Of a stretch of DNA of 64,000 bases, positions 9,883 to 19,090 are shown one piece after another. The position numbers and the translations under genes are program-made. The DNA is from Sphingobacterium spiritivorum (GTDB lineage: Bacteria; Bacteroidota; Bacteroidia; Sphingobacteriales; Sphingobacteriaceae): NCBI RefSeq assembly GCF_016724845.1, contig NZ_CP068082.1, forward strand, positions 2,418,001 through 2,482,000. The letters run 5' to 3'. Position 1 is the stretch's first letter. Each line of letters starts with the position of its first letter. The notes beneath the pieces are model-generated. The model did no database searches. It saw only the letters and a program-made list of their open reading frames with translations, and had not been told where the DNA came from.

Positions 9883-10443
9883 TTAAAAGTTAAACCTTAA
9901 ACCCACACCGGCGGATGGACGGAACTGTTCCAAATCCGTCCCCCACAGAACTTTAGTACGCCCATGCAGGACTAATACAAAACGGTCGGACAGGTACGTT
10001 TCAAAAGTGAGGCGACCGCCTGCTCCGTAGATAAAATTATCTTCGCTCAATATCTTCGCACCGTCGTACAACATCGCTTCTCCCCGGTTGATGCTTTCGT
10101 AGCCGACCACGCCTGTTACGGCGAAATTCAGCGTGATATTCTTTCGGGCATCGCCCAACAAGAAGAAACTGTAACCGCCCTCTGCGGAATAGGTTTCCTG
10201 CGGTATGCGGAGGTCTTTGTACCCGTGGTACTGGTGGGTATATTCCAACGCCCAAAGTTGGTAGTTGCCATTCTTACCGTTTACTGTCATTGCTGCGCTG
10301 ATGTAGTAATCATTGCCAATCTTATCATCGGACAACACACCTGCACTTATTTCCATTCCTTTCTGCTTCGGCAGCATTCTTTGCGCCTGTGCAGCCGTGA
10401 TGCCTATCAGGACAATCAACACGGTGTAGATATACTTTTTCAT
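9883..10443 (-). CDS. traO: Conjugal transfer protein TraO
   Basis: This 186-residue protein has a clear signal peptide (MKKYIYTVLIVLIGITAAQAQ) and a beta-barrel-like remainder ending in an aromatic residue (RFNF), as expected for an outer-membrane protein. It matches the Bacteroidota TraO family of the conjugation machine. It sits between traN and traQ in the canonical order. Confidence 0.9.
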   Translation of the reverse strand: MKKYIYTVLIVLIGITAAQAQRMLPKQKGMEISAGVLSDDKIGNDYYISAAMTVNGKNGNYQLWALEYTHQYHGYKDLRIPQETYSAEGGYSFFLLGDARKNITLNFAVTGVVGYESINRGEAMLYDGAKILSEDNFIYGAGGRLTFETYLSDRFVLVLHGRTKVLWGTDLEQFRPSAGVGLRFNF

Positions 10444-10463
10444 ATTATTGCTTTATAGGGTTA

Positions 10464-11363
10464 TTAAAATTTCAGGTGCATATCGTTAATCAAACGGGCT
10501 TTGATTAAATCGGAATTTTCGACTTGCAATGTTTGATGTCTGCCACCGTTTTTCTCAAAAATCTCAATCAGCAGCACCTTGTCATCGGCAATGGTAAACT
10601 GGTCTAACAGGAATACGTTTTGTTCGGTCGATTGTCCGGCAATGCCGTCCAATGGCTTGTAAGTTCTCAAAGGTGTTAAAGGACGTTCCTGGACTACGGT
10701 GCGTTTGGCTACCTTTTTATCCACCACTTTGAAATTGATAAAATCAATCTGAAACGGCACATTGGTACGGTTTCTCAATTCCGTATGGAAATAGTATTTG
10801 CCGTTGTGTATGTAAATGCCTTTGAGGATAAACTGGATGCCGAAGCTCTTAGCCCCGATATGCTTTACAATACGCTTATCTTTTTTGTAAATGGTTTCCA
10901 GTAGCAAGCCTGCCAGTGAGGGCGAATTGTTGCCCAATTCTTCAAAAAGCACATCGTTACCGTTGGCTTTATCCACCGCCTTTTGCATTGTGAGCAGGTC
11001 GTAGCTCAATACCTCCGGGTAGGAACTGTAATACACGTTGAAGCTGTAAAAACGCCCGTCATTCGTGATAACGGAAAAATTCGTTTCCGGCTCAAAGTCC
11101 CTAACTGATGCTTTTACACGCAACACGTTTTCTGCATCTTCAGCTTTCCCTGCAATCAGGTATTCGCTGCCCAAATCCACGTAGCGAATGGCGGTCGGGA
11201 AAATCAGGTGCGACGTTTTATCGTAGGTAACTTCCATACGGTACGGTTCTATCTTTCCCAATGCAAGCGGTGTTTTTGCTGTTGCACTGTCCTGTGCATA
11301 GGTTGTTACGGCAAAGCCGAGTATCAGGGCAAAAGCCCAAAAGGTTTTTAAATGATTTTTCAT
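10464..11363 (-). CDS. traN: Conjugative transposon protein TraN
   Basis: This 299-residue periplasmic protein has a signal peptide (first ~23 residues ending YAQ) and the DUF4138/TraN beta-rich domain. It is the VirB9-like component by position and fold class. It would form the outer-membrane core of the type IV secretion channel with TraM and TraO. Length and place in the operon are normal. Confidence 0.9.
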   Translation of the reverse strand: MKNHLKTFWAFALILGFAVTTYAQDSATAKTPLALGKIEPYRMEVTYDKTSHLIFPTAIRYVDLGSEYLIAGKAEDAENVLRVKASVRDFEPETNFSVITNDGRFYSFNVYYSSYPEVLSYDLLTMQKAVDKANGNDVLFEELGNNSPSLAGLLLETIYKKDKRIVKHIGAKSFGIQFILKGIYIHNGKYYFHTELRNRTNVPFQIDFINFKVVDKKVAKRTVVQERPLTPLRTYKPLDGIAGQSTEQNVFLLDQFTIADDKVLLIEIFEKNGGRHQTLQVENSDLIKARLINDMHLKF

Positions 11364-11387
11364 TGTTTTATTTATTTGAGTTCAACA

Positions 11388-12728
11388 TTATTTTTTCGAT
11401 ACGAGGAAGACCTGATAGCCCGCTTTCAGTGTAACCTTTGGCGTTCTTACTTTCTTGGCGAAATAGCCCGAAATACCCTGTACCACGCCACGGCTTAGGT
11501 CAGCGGCTACCTGCTGTCCGGCATTCTGCGTGAGCATTACGCTTGTTCCCCCGGTCTGGCTCATATTGCCCGCCATTTCGGTAAGGGCGTTCATTTCCGG
11601 CGAATAAGGCGCGTACAAGCCCTGCTGTCCGTCCAAATCATAAATGGTAATATCAACCGGGATGATGTTGCCCTCCAGTTCTACGGAGGTAACTTTTAAT
11701 TGCAGCCTGCCATTCTGAAATTTGGCATTAGCCGTTACAATCGTTCCTTTGGGGATGGTACGTTGCGGGGTTTTAGCAGGCTCTAACAAGCGTAAGCGCA
11801 CACCCGTTTCGCCAACTACCGTTTGGGCTTCGTGTACACAGGCTTTGATACTGTTTTTGGGTTGTACTACCTCTTCAGTAGAACCTGCGGTATAAAACCC
11901 ACGGTTTTTTGTTTGGCTCCAATCGGCTGCAAAGGCACTGTCCGACGGTTCACGGTACAGGGCTGATACAATGTTCTTTCTTGTGGGTGTAAACGATACG
12001 AATTGCTCTTTTTGGTTAGCACCCGCAGCTCCCGTAGTTGCACCGTTTGCAGGAGCAGCATTTCCGGTATTGGCATTTTGCGGCAGATACTTTGCAGCCA
12101 TTTCATAGGATTTCTCCATTAATTTGAGTTGGTCGTCAACGGTGGCCACAGGTGGCACATCTTTTTCCGACAACTTCGCTTTCAGTTCGTCCACCTGCTT
12201 ACGCAGTTCCATTGTTTCAGAATTGTTGTCCTGATAGAATGAACCCAATGTACTTTGCGCATTGCGATAGCTGTTCAATGCCGAATTTCCGTTTCGTCCC
12301 GAATTTCTGCCACCACCGCCAAAGCCGTCGCTTTCCTCTTCTTCAGGAAGCTGTTCATTGGTCGGCACGTCCTTGTCTTCTGTATTCCAGTAGTCGGAAA
12401 GTGTTGTAAGTGCATTACGTTTTTCCTGATCCTTGCGTTCGAGCATTTCCTGCTCATACGCCTTGCTTTTATCATCGGGCATTCCTGCTCCGGTAGCCTG
12501 CGGCACGGCATCGTTCAGCCCGATATTTTCGACTGCCTTTTTATCTTTCGACGGTTTAAATATCAGGTACATACAGCCGAGAAATACCACGCCCATCAAA
12601 AGGAATATGATTGGCTTTTTGAGCTTGTCGGCTTTGTTCTGTGTGCCGTCTTGCAGCACATCAGCGGTTTCATTCGGGTTCCCCTCTGTTACCCGAACAA
12701 CCGATTTTTTGTTCTCATTTTCTTTCAT
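11388..12728 (-). CDS. traM: Conjugative transposon protein TraM (VirB10-like)
   Basis: This 446-residue protein has a cytoplasmic N-terminus, one TM segment (IIFLLMGVVFLGCMYLIF, about residues 40-57), a long low-complexity and coiled-coil periplasmic linker (Gly/Asn-rich near 135-150), and a C-terminal TrbI/VirB10-like domain (residues ~270-446). It should span the periplasm and couple inner-membrane ATPases to the outer-membrane pore. Its start overlaps the end of traL by 14 bases. Confidence 0.92.
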   Translation of the reverse strand: MKENENKKSVVRVTEGNPNETADVLQDGTQNKADKLKKPIIFLLMGVVFLGCMYLIFKPSKDKKAVENIGLNDAVPQATGAGMPDDKSKAYEQEMLERKDQEKRNALTTLSDYWNTEDKDVPTNEQLPEEEESDGFGGGGRNSGRNGNSALNSYRNAQSTLGSFYQDNNSETMELRKQVDELKAKLSEKDVPPVATVDDQLKLMEKSYEMAAKYLPQNANTGNAAPANGATTGAAGANQKEQFVSFTPTRKNIVSALYREPSDSAFAADWSQTKNRGFYTAGSTEEVVQPKNSIKACVHEAQTVVGETGVRLRLLEPAKTPQRTIPKGTIVTANAKFQNGRLQLKVTSVELEGNIIPVDITIYDLDGQQGLYAPYSPEMNALTEMAGNMSQTGGTSVMLTQNAGQQVAADLSRGVVQGISGYFAKKVRTPKVTLKAGYQVFLVSKK

Positions 12729-12999
12729 AAATCTGATTTTTTAAAATTGTTGATACACTGTCTTGCAACCTTGCAGGGTTTTTACTTTTGAGGACAGGGT
12801 TTTCGATATGCTCTATGACCATACCGCTACCGGACTTTGAGGTGTCGTACATCACTTTGCAAATGACCGCTATGGTAAGCAGCAGGTAACCCACAAAGAA
12901 GTACAGCGTATATTGGTGCTGCTTGCGTAAAGGCAACGCCCGCCAACAGTCGTCCAGCTTGTCAAAGTACCTGTCCATATTTGCTCTTAATTTTTTCAT
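12715..12999 (-). CDS. traL: Small membrane protein of the tra operon (TraL-like)
   Basis: This 94-residue protein has a basic amphipathic N-terminus and one TM segment (YTLYFFVGYLLLTIAVICKV, about residues 30-49). It holds the traL position between traK and traM. Homologues are often labelled nitrogen regulatory IIA protein, which the sequence does not support. Probably an inner-membrane subunit of the mating channel. Confidence 0.75.
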   Translation of the reverse strand: MKKLRANMDRYFDKLDDCWRALPLRKQHQYTLYFFVGYLLLTIAVICKVMYDTSKSGSGMVIEHIENPVLKSKNPARLQDSVSTILKNQIYERK

Positions 13000-13017
13000 A
13001 GTCTTACTATTTCTGTG

Positions 13018-13446
13018 TTATAGCTTGAAACGCTTAGGACTTTTACCCGCCTTTTGCTTCGGCTCACCGTTGACCAGTGCGACCGCTTCCTTTAATTGGG
13101 GTGCGGACATTACTGACAGGTTTGCCAGTTCCGATTTTTTGAGCAGTTGCCCAAAGCCGTCTTTCTTGGCTATTTCCATACGGTTCAATGAGAACTTGCC
13201 GTTCAGGTACTTTACCCACATACTGCATTCTACACGGGGCTTGTCGTCGCCCGACCATTGCAGGTAGCCTGTCAGCAACAAGTCCTGCTTAGGCAAAGTA
13301 TCTGCACCTTTTTGGCAGCTTTCGAGGTAATCGCTGATGCTGTCTTTCAGCTTTCCGGCATACGCACCCTGCGTATGGAAATACCCGTTATATCCTTTGT
13401 CGGTAAGGATTTTTGCGAAAGTGCTTAAATCTGATAATGCTTCCAT
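13018..13446 (-). CDS. Hypothetical soluble protein inside the tra operon
   Basis: This 142-residue protein lies between traK and traL. It has no signal peptide or TM segment, and its C-terminus is Lys-rich (KQKAGKSPKRFKL). The N-terminal half contains LLTGYLQWSGDDKPRVECSMWVKYLNG, a beta-rich pattern. I do not recognise the family. Spacing (12 and 18 bases) shows it is transcribed with the transfer genes, so it may be an accessory conjugation factor. Confidence 0.7.
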   Translation of the reverse strand: MEALSDLSTFAKILTDKGYNGYFHTQGAYAGKLKDSISDYLESCQKGADTLPKQDLLLTGYLQWSGDDKPRVECSMWVKYLNGKFSLNRMEIAKKDGFGQLLKKSELANLSVMSAPQLKEAVALVNGEPKQKAGKSPKRFKL

Positions 13447-13458
13447 AAGATTGTTTTT

Positions 13459-14082
13459 TTAGCGTTCGATGACCTCTATATCCTTATTTTCCACGACTGC
13501 AAATTTTTCAATATTGAAGCCCTGCGGATTATTGTCGGAACGAACGGAGTTGACGAGATAGCAGGAAGTAATCAGGTTACGCCTGGTTACGTTGCTCGAA
13601 CGGATGATGAATTGTTTGGCGTAGGTATGCACCGCATACGGGTAGTTGTCGAAGTTGCACACCACACTATCTACCTCTATACGCTGCTGCACGTTCCCCG
13701 AAATGATACGGCTGTAATAGCCCTTTTCTGATAAGTCCTTGTAATAATCGAAAGCACTTTTGTCGGCAAGGTTGAATGCCCTGCTCATATTGCTTTCGAT
13801 AGCGTTCTTGTCGGGGGCAAGCGTAAAGAACAGTTCGTGAAATCTCCTGACGTGTTCCCTTGCCTCAACCGGGCGGTTGATGCTCGCATCCTGCGACAAG
13901 GCAAGCATCAGGGATTTTCCATTATCCAGTACATAGATTTTTTGGCGTTGTTCTTCTGCAAAGCGGTAGGAACGCCATACGGCGTAACCTACCACGCCAA
14001 TGCAGAGAACCGCAAACACAATGGCATATAGTCTTATCTGCCTAAAGCTGTTTTCGATATTTCTTAGCGTTTTAAATTCCAT
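13459..14082 (-). CDS. traK: Conjugative transposon protein TraK (VirB8-like)
   Basis: This 207-residue protein has a short cytoplasmic N-terminus, one TM segment (LYAIVFAVLCIGVVGYAVW, about residues 18-36) and a periplasmic NTF2-like domain, the VirB8 layout. It matches the Bacteroidota TraK family in length. It would act as an assembly factor of the inner-membrane complex. Confidence 0.92.
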   Translation of the reverse strand: MEFKTLRNIENSFRQIRLYAIVFAVLCIGVVGYAVWRSYRFAEEQRQKIYVLDNGKSLMLALSQDASINRPVEAREHVRRFHELFFTLAPDKNAIESNMSRAFNLADKSAFDYYKDLSEKGYYSRIISGNVQQRIEVDSVVCNFDNYPYAVHTYAKQFIIRSSNVTRRNLITSCYLVNSVRSDNNPQGFNIEKFAVVENKDIEVIER

Positions 14083-14101
14083 TTTTTAGAATGATTAATG
14101 A

Positions 14102-15097
14102 TTATTTATTCATCAGTTTACCGCCGATGTTTCCAACTGTGGAACCTGCGCCTGCTCCGGCGATGTTTCCGGCTTTCATTGCTGTGGAGTTTACATTGCG
14201 GGTAAAGTTTCCAGCGCCTCCGGCTTGGATTACCCAACCTGTTACCGTCGGGATAGTGAAGTACCCGATGATGCCGATTATCATAAAGATGATGTACACG
14301 GTATTGCTCGTATCAGGTATATAGGTGGGGTCGGCAAGCATTGCTATATCCCGTTCTAAAATGAGGGATTGTATTCTTGCCAACATTGAGCTGAACAAAT
14401 CCGAAACGGGAAGCCACAGGTAAACGCTGACGTACCTCGTGAGCCATTGCGTGAGCGTGGACTGAAAGCCGTCCCATACGGAAATAGCAAAGGCTATTGG
14501 TCCGAGTATGGAGAGGACTATCAGAAAAAAAGTTCGTATGGTATCAATGACCAAAGCCGCCGCCTGAAAGAGTATTTCCAGTAGATTGCGAAACCAGTCC
14601 TTTATGGCTTTCTCTATCTTGTAGGCTTGCCTGTCCATATACATTCCCGCCATTGTTCCAATGTCGGAGGGCGACCAACCCAGTTCGTCCAGTTTCTTAT
14701 CAAACTCTTCGTCTGATACCATATAGGCGGTTTCGGGGTTCCTGACCATTGCCTCATATTCCAACTGGTCTTTCTGCTGTTGCAGTTCGTTCAGGTCAAG
14801 CACCTGGTCTTCGAGTATTTGGTGGGTTCCTACCACCACCGGGCTAAGTACCGCATTGATGGTTCCCAGTACGATGGTCGGGAAGAACATAATACAAAGC
14901 CCTAAAGCGAATGGGCGCAGCAAAGGGAACATATCAATAGGTTCGGCACGGCTTAAAGCCTGCCAAACCTTTAATGCCACATAGAACAATGCTCCCAATC
15001 CCGCCAAACCCTTAGCGACTGCCGCCATATCGCCTGCAAGCGGCATCATATCATCATAAAGCGACCGCAGGAGTTCGTGAAGATTATCCCATTCCAT
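14102..15097 (-). CDS. traJ: Conjugative transposon protein TraJ (VirB6-like)
   Basis: This 331-residue polytopic membrane protein has hydrophobic segments near residues 25-50, 60-85, 160-205 and 265-290, and a Gly/Ala-rich C-terminus (GAGAGSTVGNIGG). Family and order fit TraJ, the VirB6-like inner-membrane channel subunit. It starts 3 bases after the traI stop, so translation is probably coupled. Confidence 0.92.
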   Translation of the reverse strand: MEWDNLHELLRSLYDDMMPLAGDMAAVAKGLAGLGALFYVALKVWQALSRAEPIDMFPLLRPFALGLCIMFFPTIVLGTINAVLSPVVVGTHQILEDQVLDLNELQQQKDQLEYEAMVRNPETAYMVSDEEFDKKLDELGWSPSDIGTMAGMYMDRQAYKIEKAIKDWFRNLLEILFQAAALVIDTIRTFFLIVLSILGPIAFAISVWDGFQSTLTQWLTRYVSVYLWLPVSDLFSSMLARIQSLILERDIAMLADPTYIPDTSNTVYIIFMIIGIIGYFTIPTVTGWVIQAGGAGNFTRNVNSTAMKAGNIAGAGAGSTVGNIGGKLMNK

Positions 15098-15100
15098 AGT

Positions 15101-15733
15101 TTACCAGTATTTTTGGTTAGCAGTTCCGTAGAGTTCAAGCACTCTTTGGGCATCGTTTTTCTTTTTCGCTCTTAGGTAGCTTACAGAAATGTTTTTGTTG
15201 GTGTAGTAGCGTACAAGGCTGTGGTAATCCTTTACCTCTTTGTACACACGGTCAATCACATCCATACGTTCCTTGTCATTTAGTGATAGGTCTGTGGCGG
15301 TTATAATCTGCTTCAGCTCCTTAAGCAGTTCGGTACTTTCATTGAGCAGTGCCGAATAACCGTTGCCGATAGCGGTCAATTCCTGCGGTGTGAAATTTGG
15401 GTCGTTCATCATTTTACCGAAATTCTGCACGTACATTTCGGAAACATCGCCTACCAACAAAACCGTTTGCTGCACCTTACGGGCATCTTTCACAAGGTTA
15501 TTGATGGCTTTCAGCTTGTCGTAATATTCCTTGCCCTGCTCGTACACTTTCTTCACTTCGTTGAAGTTTTTTACCACGTTGCTCACGGTGGAAGAAGTCT
15601 GTACGATTTCGTTTGCAGAGTTGATAATGCCCGAAGCCAAATTTGCGGGGTCGGTTACAACCCATTGGGCTTTTGCTGACGGTGCTACGGCGAGCATCAG
15701 TGCCGTACACACCAGATACAATACTTTTTTCAT
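15101..15733 (-). CDS. traI: Conjugal transfer protein TraI (DUF4141, VirB5-like)
   Basis: This 210-residue secreted protein has a signal peptide (first ~22 residues ending AKAQ) followed by a long helical domain with heptad-like repeats. It belongs to the DUF4141/TraI family, likely the minor-pilin or VirB5-like element. It follows traG and precedes traJ in the canonical order. Confidence 0.88.
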   Translation of the reverse strand: MKKVLYLVCTALMLAVAPSAKAQWVVTDPANLASGIINSANEIVQTSSTVSNVVKNFNEVKKVYEQGKEYYDKLKAINNLVKDARKVQQTVLLVGDVSEMYVQNFGKMMNDPNFTPQELTAIGNGYSALLNESTELLKELKQIITATDLSLNDKERMDVIDRVYKEVKDYHSLVRYYTNKNISVSYLRAKKKNDAQRVLELYGTANQKYW

Positions 15734-15761
15734 TGTTTCTGAATTTTTAAATTGTTAATGA

Positions 15762-18265
15762 CTATTGATTTGAATTGTCCCTCCTTTGCATTGCGATATG
15801 CTTAATGGCGAGTTCTACATTGCCGTCCAGTTCGGAAGCAAGCTGCATCACTTCCATTTTTTCGGTTTCTTCGGTCGTATAGGCGAGGTATTCCTCCAAA
15901 CTAACTTCGGTGGCATAGACTGCCGAGTGCGTACCACCTAAGCCAATCCAAACCTCTTTGTAAAGTCGGCTTGCATCGTTGTTCATATTGATGGAAAGTA
16001 CCTGCCCTTTCTCTTTGTCCGTAAGCCCCAACATCGCCTGTATGTCATCAAACTTGTTCATATACTTGCGTTGGTCAAGCAGGATTTTACAGTCGGAGTT
16101 GTTGATGATACTTTCTTTCACTATGGGCGATTGGATGATGTCGTCAACTTCCTGCGTAACGACAATCGCTTCTCCGAAGAATTTGCGGACGGTCTTAAAC
16201 AGGTACTTGATGTATTCTGCCATTCCCTCTTTGGCTATCGCTTTCCAAGCCTCTTCAATCAGGATGAGCTTGCGAATACCTTTCAGTCGGCGCATCTTGT
16301 TGATGAACACCTCCATAATGATGATGGTCACAATGGGAAAAAGGATTTTGTGGTCTTTAATCGCATCAATTTCAAACACGATAAAGCGTTTGGAAAGCAG
16401 GTCTAACTGCTTGTTGGAGTTCAGCAGGTAATCGTATTCGCCACCCTTGTAATAGGGTTCGAGTACGTTCAGAAAGTTGGCAATGTCAAAGTCTTTTTCC
16501 CTGACCTGCTTTTCTTCCAGTACCTTGCGGTAGTCGCCTTTTACATACTCATAGAAACCGTTGAATGACGGGTACACATCTGCCGTCTTGATACGCTCGA
16601 TATAACCGCTTACCGCATTGGAAAGGGCAACTTCTTCAGAACGGGTTGGCGGCTCATCATCACGTTTCCAAAGCGTGAGTATCAAAGTCTTGATACTTTC
16701 CCTCTTTTCAATGTCGAACACACCATCATCGGTATAAAAAGGGTTAAAGGCAATCGGGTTATCTTCGGTGTAAGTGAAGTAAACACCGTCTTCGCCTTTG
16801 GTCTTTCCTTTGATGAGTTCGCATAAGCCCTGATAAGAGTTCCCGTATCTACCAACAGTACGTGTGCGCCCTGTTCGTAATACTGCCGTACCATATGGTT
16901 AGTGAAGAACGACTTACCCGAACCCGACGGACCAAGTATGAACTTGTTCCGGTTCGTGATGATACCCCGCTTCATAGGCAGGTCGGAAATATCCAAATGG
17001 ATAGGTTTTCCTGTAAGCCTGTCAGCCATCTTGATACCGAACGGCGAGGGCGAATTGTGGTAGTTGGTTTCTTCCGTGAAGAAGCACAGCGCAGGTTCGA
17101 TAAAAGTGTAAAAACTTTCCTCACTAGGAAAGTCGCCCGCATTGCCCGGCATACCAGCCCAATACGAGGTAGCCACGTCCGTTGTGTTGTGGCGTGGCTT
17201 ACACTCCATCAGTGCCAATGCACTACCGCAATCGTTCTTTAGCTGCTTCAGTTCCGCAGGGTCTTCCGACCACGCCATAATGTTGAAGTGCGCACGGATA
17301 GAAGACAGCCCGAAGCTGTGGGCTTCGTTCAGGTACTTTTCTATCCACTCTTTGTTGATTTGGTTGGCACGGCTGTACCTCGCCAGCGAGTGCATATTCC
17401 GTGCGGACTTCTCAAACTTTTGCAGGTTGTCTTCGCTGTTATCCAAAAACAAATACTGGTTGTAGATGTGGTTGCAGCTTAACAACAAGCCCACAGGCGC
17501 AGCGAATGATAAACGGCAGTCGCTACGGTCGGTAGATAGCTTTTCAAAACGGGTATCTGCCGATACCGTTCCGGGCAGGTCGTCCGTATCGGAAAGCGTG
17601 TGCAGGCACAACCTTTTGTTGCCGATACGCACTTCTTCACCTCCCAATGCGATGTCCTGCATTGGAGTTCCGGCATCTCTTGACAGTGTTAGGTACTGTT
17701 CCAGCAATCCCTGGTTCCCATCCGCACCGATTATGTCCTCTTCCGTAAGGCTTTGCAACTTGATAAAACCGCTATCGTTTACGATGCGCTCAAACTGAGC
17801 AACAGCTTCCATAAAACGGTGAATGGCTTCCTTATCCCTGATTTCCTTTGGTATCAATACACCTTTGCATAGAGATGAGAAATTACTCTGCATACGCATA
17901 CGCTCTTTGGTAGTTTTAGTCAGGAACAGGTAGCAATAGTGGTTAAGGAACGGTCGTTCATTGAAATGGCGTTGATAAGACTTTGCGAGAAAGCTTTGGT
18001 CTTCCTTCGCCATATCAGGTGCGTAGCTTTCTTTGATGTACCAATCCTGTTTGTGGATAACCGTAAAATCCGGCAAAGTCTTAATGGCCTTGTGCCAGGC
18101 AGAATGAATTGCTTCGTATTCTGCTGAGGCTACAGTAAACAGCTCCGGTAAACGCACTTCAAAGCAGGCGGTGATGTCCGCATCTTTGGAAAGGATGCAA
18201 TTGTTTTCTACTGCCAGTAGCGGAAACTTGCTCTCCAGTGTTGTGGTCTTTGCTACATTTCTCAT
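15762..18265 (-). pseudogene. traG: TraG conjugation ATPase (VirB4-like), interrupted by a 1-nt frameshift
   Basis: Two minus-strand frames cover one TraG-type ATPase. The first (18265 to 16682) carries the N-terminal domain and Walker A GPSGSGKSFFTNHM, then runs out of frame after LLVDTG. The second (from 16721, stop at 15762) starts FDIEKRESIKTLILTLW and contains Walker B (KLILIEEAWKAI) and the C-terminal helicase-like motifs. Adding one base in the GGGAAC sequence at about 16841-16842 (minus strand, after GATACGGG) restores one protein of about 834 residues, the usual TraG length. TraG powers pilus assembly and DNA transfer, so a true frameshift would disable conjugation; a sequencing deletion is equally possible. 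It lies between traF and traI as expected. Confidence 0.88.
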
Positions 18266-18591
18266 ACGGCATTCGATTTACGGGTGAACTTTATGTAGCG
18301 GTGTACCGGCTTGCGACAGATGATGTAGCGGGGGTGCCTCTTATTGGCTGCTATCTTCATCAGCCCGTGTTCACCGTACTTGCGGTTCAGCGAAAAGGTC
18401 TGCCATACAATGAGCGAAGCACCGCCTGCTCCGAGGAACAGGCAGATGTAAGAGTTTACGCCTGCCATATACAGTATCATCACGAGGATAAGCGTACCGA
18501 GCAACCCGCCTGCGAAAATGAACAGGTATTGCGCTTTCAACCCTTTAAATTCCACTGTCCTTCCTATGCCTTTGTTGATATTGTAATTCAT
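18262..18591 (-). CDS. traF: Conjugal transfer protein TraF (DUF4133, VirB3-like)
   Basis: This 109-residue protein starts at ATG 18591 (MNYNINKGIGRTVEFKGL). The longer frame upstream overlaps traE and is unlikely. It has two adjacent TM segments (about 25-42 and 48-65) and a basic C-terminus, as in VirB3. It overlaps the traG start by 4 bases, a common VirB3-VirB4 coupling. Confidence 0.88.
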   Translation of the reverse strand: MNYNINKGIGRTVEFKGLKAQYLFIFAGGLLGTLILVMILYMAGVNSYICLFLGAGGASLIVWQTFSLNRKYGEHGLMKIAANKRHPRYIICRKPVHRYIKFTRKSNAV

Positions 18592-18602
18592 AAGGCAAGG
18601 GA

Positions 18603-18908
18603 TTAAAGGAAGAATGAGCGCAGGATGGTAGCCGCAACAATCAAGAAGATACACGCACCAAACCACGAAGCTGCGGTCTTGCTCGTATCAGGGTCGCCGG
18701 AACTGAACTTGTTATACACCTTAACGCCCCCGATTAACCCAACTACCGCACCGATGGCGTAGATTAATTGCGTTGCGGGGTCGAAATAACTTGTTACCAT
18801 TTGGGTAGCCTCGTTGATACCCGCCGAGCCGTTTCCCTGTGCGAACGCACCAATTCCTGACAGCATTGCCACGGCTGCCAGCAAAACTTTTTTTCTCTTT
18901 TTTTCCAT
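18603..18908 (-). CDS. traE: Conjugal transfer protein TraE (DUF4134, VirB2-like)
   Basis: This 101-residue protein has a signal peptide (ending GAFAQ) and two TM segments (about residues 46-63 and 81-98), the VirB2 pilin-like layout of DUF4134. It is the first gene of the second tra operon. Its own phased-decamer promoter lies at 18964-19034, needed because traA-traB-traD are separated from it by an 8-kb cargo block. Confidence 0.9.
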   Translation of the reverse strand: MEKKRKKVLLAAVAMLSGIGAFAQGNGSAGINEATQMVTSYFDPATQLIYAIGAVVGLIGGVKVYNKFSSGDPDTSKTAASWFGACIFLIVAATILRSFFL

Positions 18909-18963
18909 AATTGAAACACATTAATTTGTTACTGTTTATCCCGCACCTTGCGAGCCTTCGGGA

Positions 18964-19034
18964 CAAATGTCTTGTGGAAAAAGAGGCGTTATAAGAAAGT
19001 GGCAGTCAGAGGAAGTGTTTGGCGGTGAGTGGCA
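18964..19034 (-). promoter_or_regulatory. Phased-decamer promoter B (traE operon)
   Basis: On the minus strand four 10-bp units fill 19034-18995 (first TGCCACTCAC, second CGCCAAACAC, last TGCCACTTTC). After exactly 23 bases comes GACATTTG (18971-18964), matching TAnnTTTG at A and TTTG. TTATAA follows the array directly, as it does at promoter D. Confidence 0.7.
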
Positions 19035-19090
19035 GTATTAGGAGGCATTTTTATAACTTAGCCACATATTTATTTTAATTAGCTAACACT

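Noticed and set aside
12715..12999. Nitrogen regulatory IIA protein
   Set aside because: There is no PTS IIA His site or fold; position and TM layout fit TraL.
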